Shown: piece after piece, positions 1 to 9,358 of the stretch
Layout of the letters: each line of letters opens with the position of its first letter
Numbering within the stretch: position 1 is the first letter of the stretch
Source: JBEBVQ01 sp037190845
GTDB taxonomy: Bacteria > Bacteroidota > Bacteroidia > Chitinophagales > Chitinophagaceae
Length of the DNA: 64,000 bases
Assembly (NCBI GenBank): GCA_037190845.1
Contig: JBBCJI010000030.1
Location: 62,001-126,000 of the forward strand
Direction: 5' to 3'
Notes under the pieces: model-generated
What the model was told of the DNA's origin: nothing
The model's input: the letters and a program-made list of their open reading frames with translations, nothing else
Databases searched by the model: none
Position numbers and translations under genes: made by a program

Positions 1-166
1 TGGGTGCAGGGATATTCCGGAAATAGGAAGAATCCCCGAAGCGCGCCGAAATTTTTGCCATGGCCAGATATTCGGCCTTGTCAAAACCGGGTTTGAGCGG
101 CAGGGCAGAGGCCGCGTACGTTATCATGCACACGGCAGCCGATAAAAGTAATAGTCGTTGCAGCAT
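1..166 (-). CDS. Secreted lipase-like protein, N-terminal fragment
   Basis: The gene starts at the ATG whose complement is at 164-166 and runs off the left edge, leaving 55 codons. The N-terminus is a signal peptide (MLQRLLLLSAAVCMITYAAS). The mature start contains LKPGFDKAEYLAMAKIS followed by RFGDSSYFRNIPAP. This segment resembles the beginning of Bacteroidota class 3 lipase-family (alpha/beta hydrolase) secreted proteins, in which a similar FD-EY-ISA-GDS-Y segment precedes the hydrolase core. The catalytic region lies outside the window, so the function is a family guess. Confidence 0.5.
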   Translation of the reverse strand, partial: MLQRLLLLSAAVCMITYAASALPLKPGFDKAEYLAMAKISARFGDSSYFRNIPAP

Positions 167-175
167 TAATTACTG

Positions 176-234
176 ATTTGAAAATGTACCAGTGTATTCA
201 CTCATTTTCAAATACTCAAATTTTCAAATTGAAT
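176..234. repeat. AT-rich inverted repeat (TTTGAAAATG family)
   Basis: ATTTGAAAATG at 176-186 is matched by its exact reverse complement at 203-213, followed by further CAAATTTTCAAATT units to about 234. The right part closely resembles the block at 42365-42400. It lies in the divergent gap between the lipase-like gene and pyc. The remainder of the 167-406 gap is AT-rich with no gene seen. Confidence 0.6.
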
Positions 235-406
235 CACTGATCATCCGGAAAAAAGCATAAAGCAAATAAATGTACAAAAAATAATTTCATGATTTGTTTT
301 GCTAAGTTATGCGACGAATATATTTCCCTTTTGATAAAAGCATCAGATATGATTAATTTGCGGCCGTTTAATGATTTCAGAACCCTACAATCATCATGTA
401 CCCCCG

Positions 407-3400
407 ATGAATATAAAAAAGATACTGATTGCCAATCGCGGAGAGATCGCGATCCGCATTGCCCGCGCAGCGTCTGAGCTGCACATTCGTACAGTAGCTG
501 TTTACACATACGAAGACCGCTATTCCCTGCATCGTTACAAATCCGATGAAGCATATCAGATAGGAGGAGACAGCGATCCGTTGAAGCCTTATCTGGATAT
601 GGATGCAATTATTTATGTGGCAAAGGCATGTGGTGCAGATGCGATCCACCCCGGATATGGTTTTCTCTCGGAAAATGCTGTTTTTGCCCGGAAGTGTGCT
701 GCAAACAATATTGTCTTTATAGGGCCTTCTCCCGAGGCCATGGCTGCGCTGGGCGATAAGGTGACGGCAAAAGAGGTGGCACAGCAGGCAGGCATTCCGC
801 TTATTGAAAGCAACCAGGAACCGTTGACGAGCGAGCAGATTGCGTTGCATGAAGCGGCCCGGATAGGTTACCCGCTGATGCTGAAGGCGGCTGCAGGCGG
901 AGGGGGAAGAGGAATGCGGATCGTGCGGGATGATGAAACATTGAAAAAAGCATTCCATGAGGCAAAAAGCGAAGCCAAAAATGCTTTTGGTGATGATACG
1001 GTCTTTCTCGAAAAATTTGTCGAGAATCCCAAACATATCGAGGTGCAGATTGCGGCGGATAGGCATGGTAACATAGTCCATCTGTACGAGCGCGATTGCT
1101 CCGTGCAACGCCGTTTTCAGAAGGTCGTGGAGATAGCGCCTTCTGTCACTTTGCAGGATGCTACAAAGGAAAAATTGTATGATTATGCCATCCGTATTGC
1201 TGCTGCCGTGCAGTATGACAATCTGGGTACAGTAGAGTTTCTCGTAGATGCCAGCGAACGCATTTACTTTATTGAAGTAAACCCGCGGATACAGGTGGAG
1301 CATACGGTTACGGAAATGATAACCGGTGCGGATCTGATCAAAACACAGATTTTTATTGCTGCAGGATATAAGCTGCAGGATAAAGAAATAGACCTGGGTG
1401 ATCAAAGCCGTATTCCGAAGATCGGTTTTGCGATGCAATGCCGGATCACGACAGAAGACCCTGTAAATAATTTCAAGCCGGATTATGGTACCCTGATTAC
1501 TTACCGGAATGCTACCGGCTTTGGTGTGCGGCTGGACGAGGGGAGCACTTATCCCGGCATGAAGATCAGTCCCTTTTTTGATTCCATGCTGGTAAAGGTC
1601 AGCACGCAGGGGAAATCACTCCATGAGGCTGCCATGAAGATGAACCGCGCCTTGCGGGAATTTCGTATCCGAGGAGTAAAGAATAATATTCAGTTCCTGG
1701 AGAATATGATCACACATCCTGATTTTATTTCAGGAGCAGCAACGGTCAATTTTATCCAGGAGCATCCTGAGTTGTTTACGTTTACCAAGCGACAGGACAG
1801 AGGTACGCGTGTGTTGAATTTCCTTGCTGATGTAACGATCAATGGCAATCCTGATGTGAAAATAAAACATGAACATGCAGACTTTGAAAAACCGGTTGTT
1901 CCGGAGTTTGACCGGCATGCTCCTTATCCTAAAGGGACAAAAGATTTGCTCACAGAGCTTGGTCCTGATAAATTCTCCGAATGGCTGAAGCAGGAAAAGC
2001 GTATTCAGTATACAGATACTACCTTCCGGGATGCACACCAAAGCCTCTTGGCTACGCGGATGCGTACGCATGATATGCTTCGTGTTGCTGAAGCATTTGC
2101 CAAGCTGCATCCGCAGACATTCAGTATGGAAGTGTGGGGGGGCGCAACGTTTGATGTTTGTATCCGTTTCCTGAAAGAGGATCCCTGGAAACGGCTTGAG
2201 GATTTGCGTAAAGCGATTCCTAATATCCTCCTTCAGATGCTGATACGTGGTATGAATGGCGTTGGATATGCTGCATATCCGGATAATCTGATTGAGAAGT
2301 TTATTGCACAGTCGTGGGAAAAAGGGGTGGATATCTTCCGCATTTTTGATTCGCTCAACTGGATGGAAAATGTGGCGCCCTGTATCGAAATGGTACGGAA
2401 GCAGACAAAGGGCATTGCTGAAGCAGCGCTTTGTTACACGGGTGATATACTGGATCCCAAACGAACTAAATACACGCTGGAGTATTATGTCCGTCTGGCA
2501 AAAGATCTTGAAAATGCCGGGGCCCATATACTCGCGATAAAAGACATGTCGGGGCTGCTCAAGCCATATGCTGCAAAAGAGCTGGTAGGGGCGTTGAAAG
2601 ACGCAGTAAATATCCCCATACACCTGCATACACATGATACTTCTTCTCTGCAGCCGGCAACTTATCTGATGGCGGTGGAAGCGGGCGTGGATGTAATAGA
2701 CTGTGCATTGGGCGCATTGTCGGGACTTACTTCTCAGCCGAATTTTAATGCAGTTGTGGAAATGCTGAAATTCCATGAGCGTGAAAATCCTTATGATGTA
2801 CGCTCATTGAACCGTTTCTCTGATTACTGGGAGGCTGTTCGTGCCTATTATTATCCGTTTGAATCGGGTTTGAAAGCTAGCGCAGCAGATGTGTTTACGC
2901 ATGAAATTCCGGGCGGACAATACTCCAATCTTAAGCCCCAGGCTGTGGCATTGGGGCTCGGCGATAAATTTGAACAGATCAAGGATACTTATGCGATTGT
3001 CAATGACATGTTTGGAGATATTGTTAAAGTGACGCCAAGTTCGAAGGTCGTAGGGGATATGGCGCAATTTATGGTGGCCAACAATCTTTCCCGTGAGGAT
3101 GTATTTGCCAAAGGGGAATATCTGTCATTCCCCGAATCAGTACAGCAGTTTTTCCTGGGAGATATTGGTCAGCCGGAAGGTGGTTTCCCGAAAGAATTGC
3201 AGCAGATTATTCTAAAAGACAAGTCGCCGGTTACGGAACGGGCGGGCAAACTCCTGCCTCCCATTGATTTTGAACAGGAATTAACTGCATTCCGTGAGCA
3301 GTTTGGGGCCGATCTTACGTTGACTGATTTTCTGTCTTACAAGTTTTATCCGAAGGTATTTGAGGAGGGGCTGAAGTGCTGGCGTGAATATGGGGATGTT

Positions 3401-3847
3401 TCCGTAGTTCCGACACCGTTGTTCTTTTATGGCATGAAGCAGGGTGAAGAGGCTACTATAGAAATTGATCGTGGTAAAACACTGCTCATCCGTCTGCTGA
3501 GTATCGGTGCTGTGGATGAGCATGGCAAGCGGACCGTCTTTTTTAAGCTGAACGGGCAGACGCGGAATATAGAAGTTGCCGACAGATCTATACGGGTAGA
3601 TCGCCGGGAAAATAAAAAAGTGGATGCTAAAGACGATAGCCAGATTGGCGCACCTCTGCAGGGATTGTTATCCAAGCTGCTTGTGAAAAAGGATGATCCG
3701 GTAAAAAAGAACCAGCCTTTATTTGTCATAGAGGCGATGAAGATGGAGACAATCATTACTGCACCGTTTGATGGGGCAATAAAGCATGTCGAGCTTGCTG
3801 TAGGATCATTGGTGAATACCAATGATCTGGTTGTCATGCTGGGGTAG
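407..3847 (+). CDS. pyc: Pyruvate carboxylase
   Basis: Biotin-dependent, ATP-driven carboxylation of pyruvate to oxaloacetate (anaplerosis), a cytoplasmic multimer. The 1146-residue length is normal for single-chain pyruvate carboxylase. Order of domains: biotin carboxylase starting MNIKKILIANRGEIAIRIA with the ATP-grasp glycine loop GGGGRGMRIV near residue 163; carboxyltransferase from about residue 530 (DTTFRDAHQSLLATRMRT); the linking PYC/OADA region; and a C-terminal biotinyl domain with EAMKMET, the biotinylated lysine being about K1112. The start at 407 is preferred over an upstream in-frame ATG at 371, because the family begins directly with the KKILIANRGE strand. The 3' end overlaps the convergent methyltransferase gene by 42 bp. 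Confidence 0.97.
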   Translation: MNIKKILIANRGEIAIRIARAASELHIRTVAVYTYEDRYSLHRYKSDEAYQIGGDSDPLKPYLDMDAIIYVAKACGADAIHPGYGFLSENAVFARKCAANNIVFIGPSPEAMAALGDKVTAKEVAQQAGIPLIESNQEPLTSEQIALHEAARIGYPLMLKAAAGGGGRGMRIVRDDETLKKAFHEAKSEAKNAFGDDTVFLEKFVENPKHIEVQIAADRHGNIVHLYERDCSVQRRFQKVVEIAPSVTLQDATKEKLYDYAIRIAAAVQYDNLGTVEFLVDASERIYFIEVNPRIQVEHTVTEMITGADLIKTQIFIAAGYKLQDKEIDLGDQSRIPKIGFAMQCRITTEDPVNNFKPDYGTLITYRNATGFGVRLDEGSTYPGMKISPFFDSMLVKVSTQGKSLHEAAMKMNRALREFRIRGVKNNIQFLENMITHPDFISGAATVNFIQEHPELFTFTKRQDRGTRVLNFLADVTINGNPDVKIKHEHADFEKPVVPEFDRHAPYPKGTKDLLTELGPDKFSEWLKQEKRIQYTDTTFRDAHQSLLATRMRTHDMLRVAEAFAKLHPQTFSMEVWGGATFDVCIRFLKEDPWKRLEDLRKAIPNILLQMLIRGMNGVGYAAYPDNLIEKFIAQSWEKGVDIFRIFDSLNWMENVAPCIEMVRKQTKGIAEAALCYTGDILDPKRTKYTLEYYVRLAKDLENAGAHILAIKDMSGLLKPYAAKELVGALKDAVNIPIHLHTHDTSSLQPATYLMAVEAGVDVIDCALGALSGLTSQPNFNAVVEMLKFHERENPYDVRSLNRFSDYWEAVRAYYYPFESGLKASAADVFTHEIPGGQYSNLKPQAVALGLGDKFEQIKDTYAIVNDMFGDIVKVTPSSKVVGDMAQFMVANNLSREDVFAKGEYLSFPESVQQFFLGDIGQPEGGFPKELQQIILKDKSPVTERAGKLLPPIDFEQELTAFREQFGADLTLTDFLSYKFYPKVFEEGLKCWREYGDVSVVPTPLFFYGMKQGEEATIEIDRGKTLLIRLLSIGAVDEHGKRTVFFKLNGQTRNIEVADRSIRVDRRENKKVDAKDDSQIGAPLQGLLSKLLVKKDDPVKKNQPLFVIEAMKMETIITAPFDGAIKHVELAVGSLVNTNDLVVMLG

Positions 3848-4645
3848 CACTTGTTTAACTGCTTGTAGGGAGAATACCATCGGTATCGTGTATGCCAGGT
3901 GTTTGATACGGTATTTTCCCGGTTCATATTCGATGGTATGCCGGAAACAGGGGTATGGACTATAATCGAATTCTTCAAATCGTTGTATGGTAAGGCCTGC
4001 TTTGATGAGGCTGTTTAATATTTCGCTGATGCTGTGATTCCAGGTGACTGTTTTTGTTGTGATATCTGCATCCCTGTCTGCATAAGTACCGTCTGCGGTT
4101 TCTATGATCGGCCGGGTATTGAAATAATCGTAGGAGATATTTTTGAAGTCGTCATCAAACATCCAGACGACTGGATGAAATTCAGCGAAGATAAACTGGC
4201 CGCCAGGTTTCAGGTAGCGGGAAATGATGCCCGCCCATAGATCAAGATCCGGTAGCCAGCCTATTGTGCCATAACTTGTAAAGACAATGTCAAACTGCTG
4301 ATCAAGGTGCTGAGGTAAGTCGTAAATATTACAGCAGATAAACATGGCGGGAATACCTGTATCGGCTGCGAATGCACGCGCATTGGCAATGGCTGTATCT
4401 GAAATGTCCACGCCGGTAACTTGTGCGCCGAGGCGTCCAAGCGAGAGTGTGTCCTGTCCGAAATGACATTGAAGATGCAGGATGCATTTCCCGGAGATAT
4501 TTCCAAGCAACGCCAGCTCAATTTCATTCAGCGTATTTTTCCCCTTCAGGAATAGCTCATTGTCATAGAATTCCGATGCTATATGTATGGTTGTTTTCTG
4601 GTTCCAGGCTTTCCGGTTCTCATCAAAAAAATCAGATATATTCAT
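3806..4645 (-). CDS. Class I SAM-dependent methyltransferase
   Basis: 279 residues with a Rossmann-type methyltransferase core. Motif I is the variant ILHLQCHFGQDTLSLG at about 55-70, followed by the acidic end of strand 2 (VTGVDIS, D80), a post-II segment FDIVFTSYGTIGWLPDL, and LKPGGQFIFAEFHPV. This is a Methyltransf_11/25-like small-molecule methyltransferase common in Bacteroidota; the substrate cannot be read from the sequence. The usual LDLGCG is replaced by LHLQCH, which is seen in this subfamily and need not mean loss of activity. It is convergent with pyc and the last 42 bp overlap pyc coding sequence. Confidence 0.85.
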   Translation of the reverse strand: MNISDFFDENRKAWNQKTTIHIASEFYDNELFLKGKNTLNEIELALLGNISGKCILHLQCHFGQDTLSLGRLGAQVTGVDISDTAIANARAFAADTGIPAMFICCNIYDLPQHLDQQFDIVFTSYGTIGWLPDLDLWAGIISRYLKPGGQFIFAEFHPVVWMFDDDFKNISYDYFNTRPIIETADGTYADRDADITTKTVTWNHSISEILNSLIKAGLTIQRFEEFDYSPYPCFRHTIEYEPGKYRIKHLAYTIPMVFSLQAVKQVLPQHDNQIIGIHQ

Positions 4646-4694
4646 TTTTGTGTTTGTATTATGGTGTTATTGGCACAATGCTTGATGTAGCGGT

Positions 4695-5108
4695 ATGAAA
4701 ATAATGAAAAACATGATTATTAAAAACAAAAGCAGCCGATACCTGATTTTGTCGGCTTTCCTGCTGGCAAGTTGTACTGCACCTAAAATCGTCGGTACAT
4801 GGCAGATTACAAACTATGAAACAAAAACCGGTGATGGTCAGGAAATTAAGCTGGCAAACATTGGTAACCTGCAGTTTAAAAAGAATAATACCGGTAAGAA
4901 ACAAATCAATTATTCCGTATTACAGAATAAAGTTGAGGATAATACCCCTTTTAAATGGGTTGCGAGTGAAGAGCATCTGACAATTACCGGAAAAGGGCCG
5001 GAGTTGAATAAGACCTGGATCATTGTGGAAAACGGTAAAAAATACCAGAAGTGGAAATCTACTGACGGTGGCAGCACGGTTCAGATTCTGGAGTTGAAAA
5101 AGCAATAG
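4695..5108 (+). CDS. Small lipocalin-like lipoprotein
   Basis: 137 residues. A basic N-terminus and hydrophobic stretch end in a lipobox (FLLASC), giving a predicted lipoprotein with a short tether and then GTWQITNYE, the typical opening strand of small lipocalin-like domains in Bacteroidota. The body is polar and beta-rich (FKWVASEEHLTITG, TWIIVENG). No ligand can be assigned. It stands alone, divergent from the methyltransferase and only 49 bp from its start, so the two promoters overlap. The start could be a few codons downstream (MKNMIIKNKS or MIIKNKS) without altering the mature protein. Confidence 0.7.
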   Translation: MKIMKNMIIKNKSSRYLILSAFLLASCTAPKIVGTWQITNYETKTGDGQEIKLANIGNLQFKKNNTGKKQINYSVLQNKVEDNTPFKWVASEEHLTITGKGPELNKTWIIVENGKKYQKWKSTDGGSTVQILELKKQ

Positions 5109-5302
5109 TTTTTTTGATTCTGAGGATACGACGTAGTGTATGAATCTGTCCACGATATCATGCAGAAGTAGCGGAGTGAAGCATCTCACACAATATGTAT
5201 CTATGTAGTGTGGGATCCTTCACTTCACTTTGTTTCGCTGCCAATGATACATGTTTTAAGTATAATGAATGGCAAATAGTTTTAACGACCTGTAAGCATA
5301 AT

Positions 5303-5377
5303 GTCATTCCGACGAAGGAGGAATCTCAAGTAATACAGGACACTTGTTTTGTGAGATCCCTCCTTCGTCGGAATGAC
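5303..5377. repeat. REP-like palindromic intergenic repeat
   Basis: Two 26-bp arms (5303-5328 and 5352-5377) are inverted copies with one mismatch, separated by a 23-base loop. The arm begins GTCATTCCGACGAAGGAGG. Such palindromes are typical dispersed intergenic elements in Bacteroidota. There is no T-tract, so it is not a simple terminator. It lies in the 399-base gap 5109-5507, which otherwise has no credible gene. Confidence 0.8.
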
Positions 5378-5432
5378 ACCATTGTGCATGATGCGTCTCA
5401 TCGTAATCGTAGTGACAGACATAATAGTATCC

Positions 5433-5482
5433 TGTCATGTCCGGATGATTGTGCCAACGGCGAATCCGGATTCAGGATGACA
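5433..5482. repeat. Second imperfect inverted repeat
   Basis: TGTCATGTCCGGAT at 5433-5446 faces ATCCGGATTCAGGATGACA at 5464-5482; the arms pair except for a 5-base bulge. It sits just before the 3' end of the MMPL fusion gene and may mark that transcript's end. Confidence 0.5.
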
Positions 5483-5507
5483 CCGTTCATTGATGCAGCC
5501 TTGCCGC

Positions 5508-8500
5508 TCATTTTTTCAGCACAAATACAAGATTCGATGTAAACCGTGTGCTGTCAATTACCTGAAGTTGCATCCGGTGTTTTGCTGCAAAGGATTCGAT
5601 AAATGACCGGCTGATAAAATGTAACTCGTTCTGTGTTTTATTAAAATTGAAGATCCGCGTGGATAGGATTTCCGTCAGGAGTGTTGTTTTGTGGCGATTG
5701 CTGAGTTCAGACACGCCGTCACGGATGATCAGTATCCCACCGTCTGACAATGCATTGAGACAACGTTCGAGGAGGGATTCCTGTTGCGCCGGCAGCAGGT
5801 AATGCAGCACATCGTTGATCATAATTCCGTCGCAGGTCATTGGTGTAAATGTTGTCAGGTCTTTCTGCATAAATTGAATGCCGTCATCATGCAGATAATT
5901 ATGTTGCGCGGTCCCGATTTTCTCTTCATCATAATCTACACCTGTGAAATTCCGGCCTGGCGCAGCCCAATGCAGCATGTAGGTCATGAATCCATATCCG
6001 CACCCCAGGTCATAAAAATACCCTTCACGTGGCAGCAACGTATGAAATAACTCATAATTGTGCTCGAGCCGGGTCTTTACACGGCAGTACCATTCAAGCA
6101 CAGGTCCTTTGTAGGTATAGCTGCGTAATAATTGCTCCCTGAAATAGGAAGGTGTTTCTTCGGTTTCTTTAATTTGCTGCAGCTCTTTACGCATCCATCT
6201 GCCGAGGTTCTTAGCCCGTTCGCTATAATTACTGCCATAGGTATTGTCTTCCGGTGTGATGCGTGGATAGTAATGTACGGATGTCGTGCCGTCTTTCAGG
6301 AGAAAATCGCCTTTCTGCATGGTGTAATGAATGCCATGCAATAAGAGAGGGACAATGTCGAGCTTCAGCTTTTCGGCAATGTAGAAAGCACCTTTGTGAA
6401 ACCGTTTTATATTACCATCCGGCGACCTTGTGCCTTCAGGGAATACAACAATGGAATATCCGCGTTGTACCAGATCGTTCAGCGGATCAAGGCTGTCTTC
6501 GGCGCCTTCGGCCACAGGGTAATATTCTGCCATACGCACAACTGTGCCGAAGACGGGAGATCGCCATACCCATTTGTTAGTAAGCAATACCAGTCTTGGA
6601 TGTAGCATTGTGGTGCATAGGATATCGAGAAACGAGCTGTGATTAGCAATATATATAGCAGGTTTGCTGAAATCGGCAAGTCTGCGGTTGATCACGCGTT
6701 TACGGACATTGCCCATAATATACATCATACTCCATGTAGCGCGGCTGATCCATATATGGAACAGATATTTCCCCTTTTCTCTGTTAAAAGGCCACAGTTT
6801 TGTGAAAAATATACCGAGCAATGTAAGTACCATTGATCCTGTGAAAAAATACAGGAAGGCAAAAACGGACTTTATGAACGACCAAAGGGTGAAAGGCATG
6901 AATTTTTTATCCGCCCGGTTTTGTATAAACCAGTTGAACAGGAACGGCTGCAGGGTTTGTGAAATAAATACAACACAGAGTATGCCGACAACGGAGATGA
7001 AAGCGATAGAGCGCAGCGCCGGGTGCTTTGCCAGCAATAGCACTCCCAGGCCGATGATGACTGTGACAACGGACAGGTAAACGGCTGCACGGACCGACCG
7101 CAGCCGGTTGTCGCCGGATTTATATTTTTCGACAAGACCATCTGTGGTAAAGATAGTATAGTCGTCTCCCAGCCCGAATATAAGTGTACTGATAATGATG
7201 TTGACAATGTTGAATTCCAGCCCGAGCAATGACATGATCCCTAATATCCATACCCATGATATAGCCATCGGCAGGAAGGACATCAGCGCCAGTTCGATAC
7301 GTCCGTATCCGATGAGCAGAGCGAAGAATACGATCAATGAGCTGTATAGTGCAATGCTATTGAAGTCGGTGTTCAGTATTTCCAATAGTTGTGATGCGCC
7401 TTGCTGCCGGTCGGTTACGGTAATTTCAGGTATTTGTGATACCTGTTTAAAGACTTCTTCACGGTGTGCGGCCGTTACCTGAAGCGCGGCGATAGCATAA
7501 TGATGGCTGTCGTCGGTGGCAAATCCACCCGGATACAATTGTTTTAACAGGCTTACAGATGTGCTGTCAAGCGGGGTGTATGCTTTGTCCATCCGTTGTG
7601 CGAACCCTTCGAATGCATGTATATTATAACCTTCTTCTTTTGCCGCCGCGGAGATGTCTGCCATCAGTTGCTCTTTACGGTCGTTGGTCCAGTAATCGTT
7701 CCAGCGACTTATTCTTTTTTGCTGTTCCGCAGTGGAGGGGATCAGTGCAGACGGATTGCTGCTGCGGCGTACATGTCCTTTGGCGACCAGTGCATCGAGT
7801 ACGGTCCCTGCTTGTTCAAGCGCACGGAGCGCCTTAGATTCGTCTGTTTCCCGTGCTACAATAAATATAGAACTAAGCGCGGCAGCATTCGCTTTGCTGA
7901 CTTCTTCCTGTGCCTCTTTCAGCTTGGGAGAAAGGTAATTCAGGTGCATCAGATTGTCGTCAAAACGTATGTTAAAACTGAAATAGAGCAGTACCGGAGT
8001 CAGTATCACGATAAGCGCTACCAGCCATTTGTTTTTTTCCGGCCGGCGTTTGCCAAGGCGATCGAAGATCGTTTCTTTTATCTCGCGACGTACATTGCCT
8101 GTGGGAAAATGAGGCAGGAAGATAAGTGTGCACAAAGCTGCACCGGTGAGACTTGCTGCGGCAAACAGTCCGAGATCATTCAGGAGTGGCGTTTGAGCCA
8201 GCCGGAGGGACAGGAATGCGGCTATCGTAGTGAAACTGCCTACGGTTAGAGGATGTGCCATTTGCCGTACAGTCTCTCTGAGGTTTTCTGCATGTCGCGC
8301 ATGTGCCAGAAAATGAATTGAGAAATCAATAGCAATACCAAGAATAATGGCTCCTGCGCCCAACGCGATTACGGAAAGCGAACCTTGTACGAGATACACG
8401 ATCCCCAGTCCCATTGCTGCTCCATACACAACGGGAATAAGCAAAAGCAGGGGAGTCCTTTTGCGTTTGAAAAAATAGAAGGTGAGCCCGAGCAGCAATA

Positions 8501-9341
8501 CAATCGTTACGCTCAGCGTGACAATTGTATCTGTTCGCATTTGCGCAGCATTGCCGGCGGCCACTGCAGGCCCACCAAAATAATATACCTGTATCTCAGG
8601 ATGATCCTGCTCCCAGGCGGCTATGGTTTTGTCAAGTTGCCGGAAGAATTTTTCGTTGATACCTGTTTCAGAAGCAGGATGTTTCGGCTTCAGAAAAAAG
8701 TGGAGCTTCCGGCCATTGTCCGAAAAGAGATAGCCGTCCTGCATCTCGTATCCGCTCTCTGTCTGTAATGCGCCCAGTTTTTTCCAGATTAGCCCGGATA
8801 TGCCTATCGGATCGCTCGCGATCATTTGTTTATATACTACACTGGCGGGGGAAAGTAACAGCTTCCGGTTTTCAGCCAGGTTTTTTCGGATATGGCCGGG
8901 CTGACGTAGCGAATCGAGTTGCTGATAGTCGGCATCGGAGAGAAAGACCGGTGTATATGCTCTGAATGTTTCGAGCAATGCTTCTTCTGCTGCATGCCCT
9001 CCGACTTCAAGCCTGATGGTGTCGATCCATTCACGATTGTTTTGCCGGATCACAGAAGTGAGATCTCCGGCAGCTTCGGCCAGATTGCTGGTGTTTTCTG
9101 TATTGACGCTATCCCGGAGAGACAACATGAAGATTACCTGCTCGCCTGTTTCCGTACGGCTGATCACGTCATTCATTGCACGGATTGCCTTATTGTCGGG
9201 TAGCATGCTTGTTATATCCTGTTCCAGCCGGATGCGTGATGCCAGAAATACCCAAATAATCAGCGAGCCAAAAAACAGCGACCAGAGCAGGGTTCTCCTG
9301 TGGAGAAAGAGATCGTAAAAAAAGACAAACAGTTGTTGCAT
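5508..9341 (-). CDS. Trifunctional MMPL transporter / acyltransferase / methyltransferase fusion
   Basis: 1277 residues with three domains. Residues 1 to about 850 form an RND/MMPL-type permease: an N-terminal helix, a large periplasmic domain, helix bundles starting TIVTLSVTIVLLLGLTFYFF and SIALYSSLIVFFALLIGYG, and conserved GLGDDYTIF in the second half. Residues of about 870-1040 are a PlsC-type lysophospholipid acyltransferase with NHSSFLD (HX4D, near 900) and FPEGTRS (near 967). From about residue 1100 is a class I methyltransferase with YDLGCGYGF and GVDYDEEKIGTA. The same architecture is known in Bacteroidota as a trifunctional MMPL/acyltransferase/methyltransferase protein. It suggests coupled acylation, methylation and export of a lipid or aryl-polyene-like compound, but no synthesis genes are adjacent. 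It lies 17 bp downstream of the muramidase gene, so the two are probably co-transcribed. Confidence 0.92.
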   Translation of the reverse strand: MQQLFVFFYDLFLHRRTLLWSLFFGSLIIWVFLASRIRLEQDITSMLPDNKAIRAMNDVISRTETGEQVIFMLSLRDSVNTENTSNLAEAAGDLTSVIRQNNREWIDTIRLEVGGHAAEEALLETFRAYTPVFLSDADYQQLDSLRQPGHIRKNLAENRKLLLSPASVVYKQMIASDPIGISGLIWKKLGALQTESGYEMQDGYLFSDNGRKLHFFLKPKHPASETGINEKFFRQLDKTIAAWEQDHPEIQVYYFGGPAVAAGNAAQMRTDTIVTLSVTIVLLLGLTFYFFKRKRTPLLLLIPVVYGAAMGLGIVYLVQGSLSVIALGAGAIILGIAIDFSIHFLAHARHAENLRETVRQMAHPLTVGSFTTIAAFLSLRLAQTPLLNDLGLFAAASLTGAALCTLIFLPHFPTGNVRREIKETIFDRLGKRRPEKNKWLVALIVILTPVLLYFSFNIRFDDNLMHLNYLSPKLKEAQEEVSKANAAALSSIFIVARETDESKALRALEQAGTVLDALVAKGHVRRSSNPSALIPSTAEQQKRISRWNDYWTNDRKEQLMADISAAAKEEGYNIHAFEGFAQRMDKAYTPLDSTSVSLLKQLYPGGFATDDSHHYAIAALQVTAAHREEVFKQVSQIPEITVTDRQQGASQLLEILNTDFNSIALYSSLIVFFALLIGYGRIELALMSFLPMAISWVWILGIMSLLGLEFNIVNIIISTLIFGLGDDYTIFTTDGLVEKYKSGDNRLRSVRAAVYLSVVTVIIGLGVLLLAKHPALRSIAFISVVGILCVVFISQTLQPFLFNWFIQNRADKKFMPFTLWSFIKSVFAFLYFFTGSMVLTLLGIFFTKLWPFNREKGKYLFHIWISRATWSMMYIMGNVRKRVINRRLADFSKPAIYIANHSSFLDILCTTMLHPRLVLLTNKWVWRSPVFGTVVRMAEYYPVAEGAEDSLDPLNDLVQRGYSIVVFPEGTRSPDGNIKRFHKGAFYIAEKLKLDIVPLLLHGIHYTMQKGDFLLKDGTTSVHYYPRITPEDNTYGSNYSERAKNLGRWMRKELQQIKETEETPSYFREQLLRSYTYKGPVLEWYCRVKTRLEHNYELFHTLLPREGYFYDLGCGYGFMTYMLHWAAPGRNFTGVDYDEEKIGTAQHNYLHDDGIQFMQKDLTTFTPMTCDGIMINDVLHYLLPAQQESLLERCLNALSDGGILIIRDGVSELSNRHKTTLLTEILSTRIFNFNKTQNELHFISRSFIESFAAKHRMQLQVIDSTRFTSNLVFVLKK

Positions 9342-9358
9342 GAAGCAGTAATGGTCAA

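Noticed and set aside
1730..2776. 348-codon open frame antisense to pyc
   Set aside because: Lies wholly within the carboxyltransferase coding region; composition is that of a shadow frame.
5195..5542. 115-codon open frame in the gap before the MMPL gene
   Set aside because: Reads through the two palindromic repeats and into the MMPL 3' end; no protein-like features.
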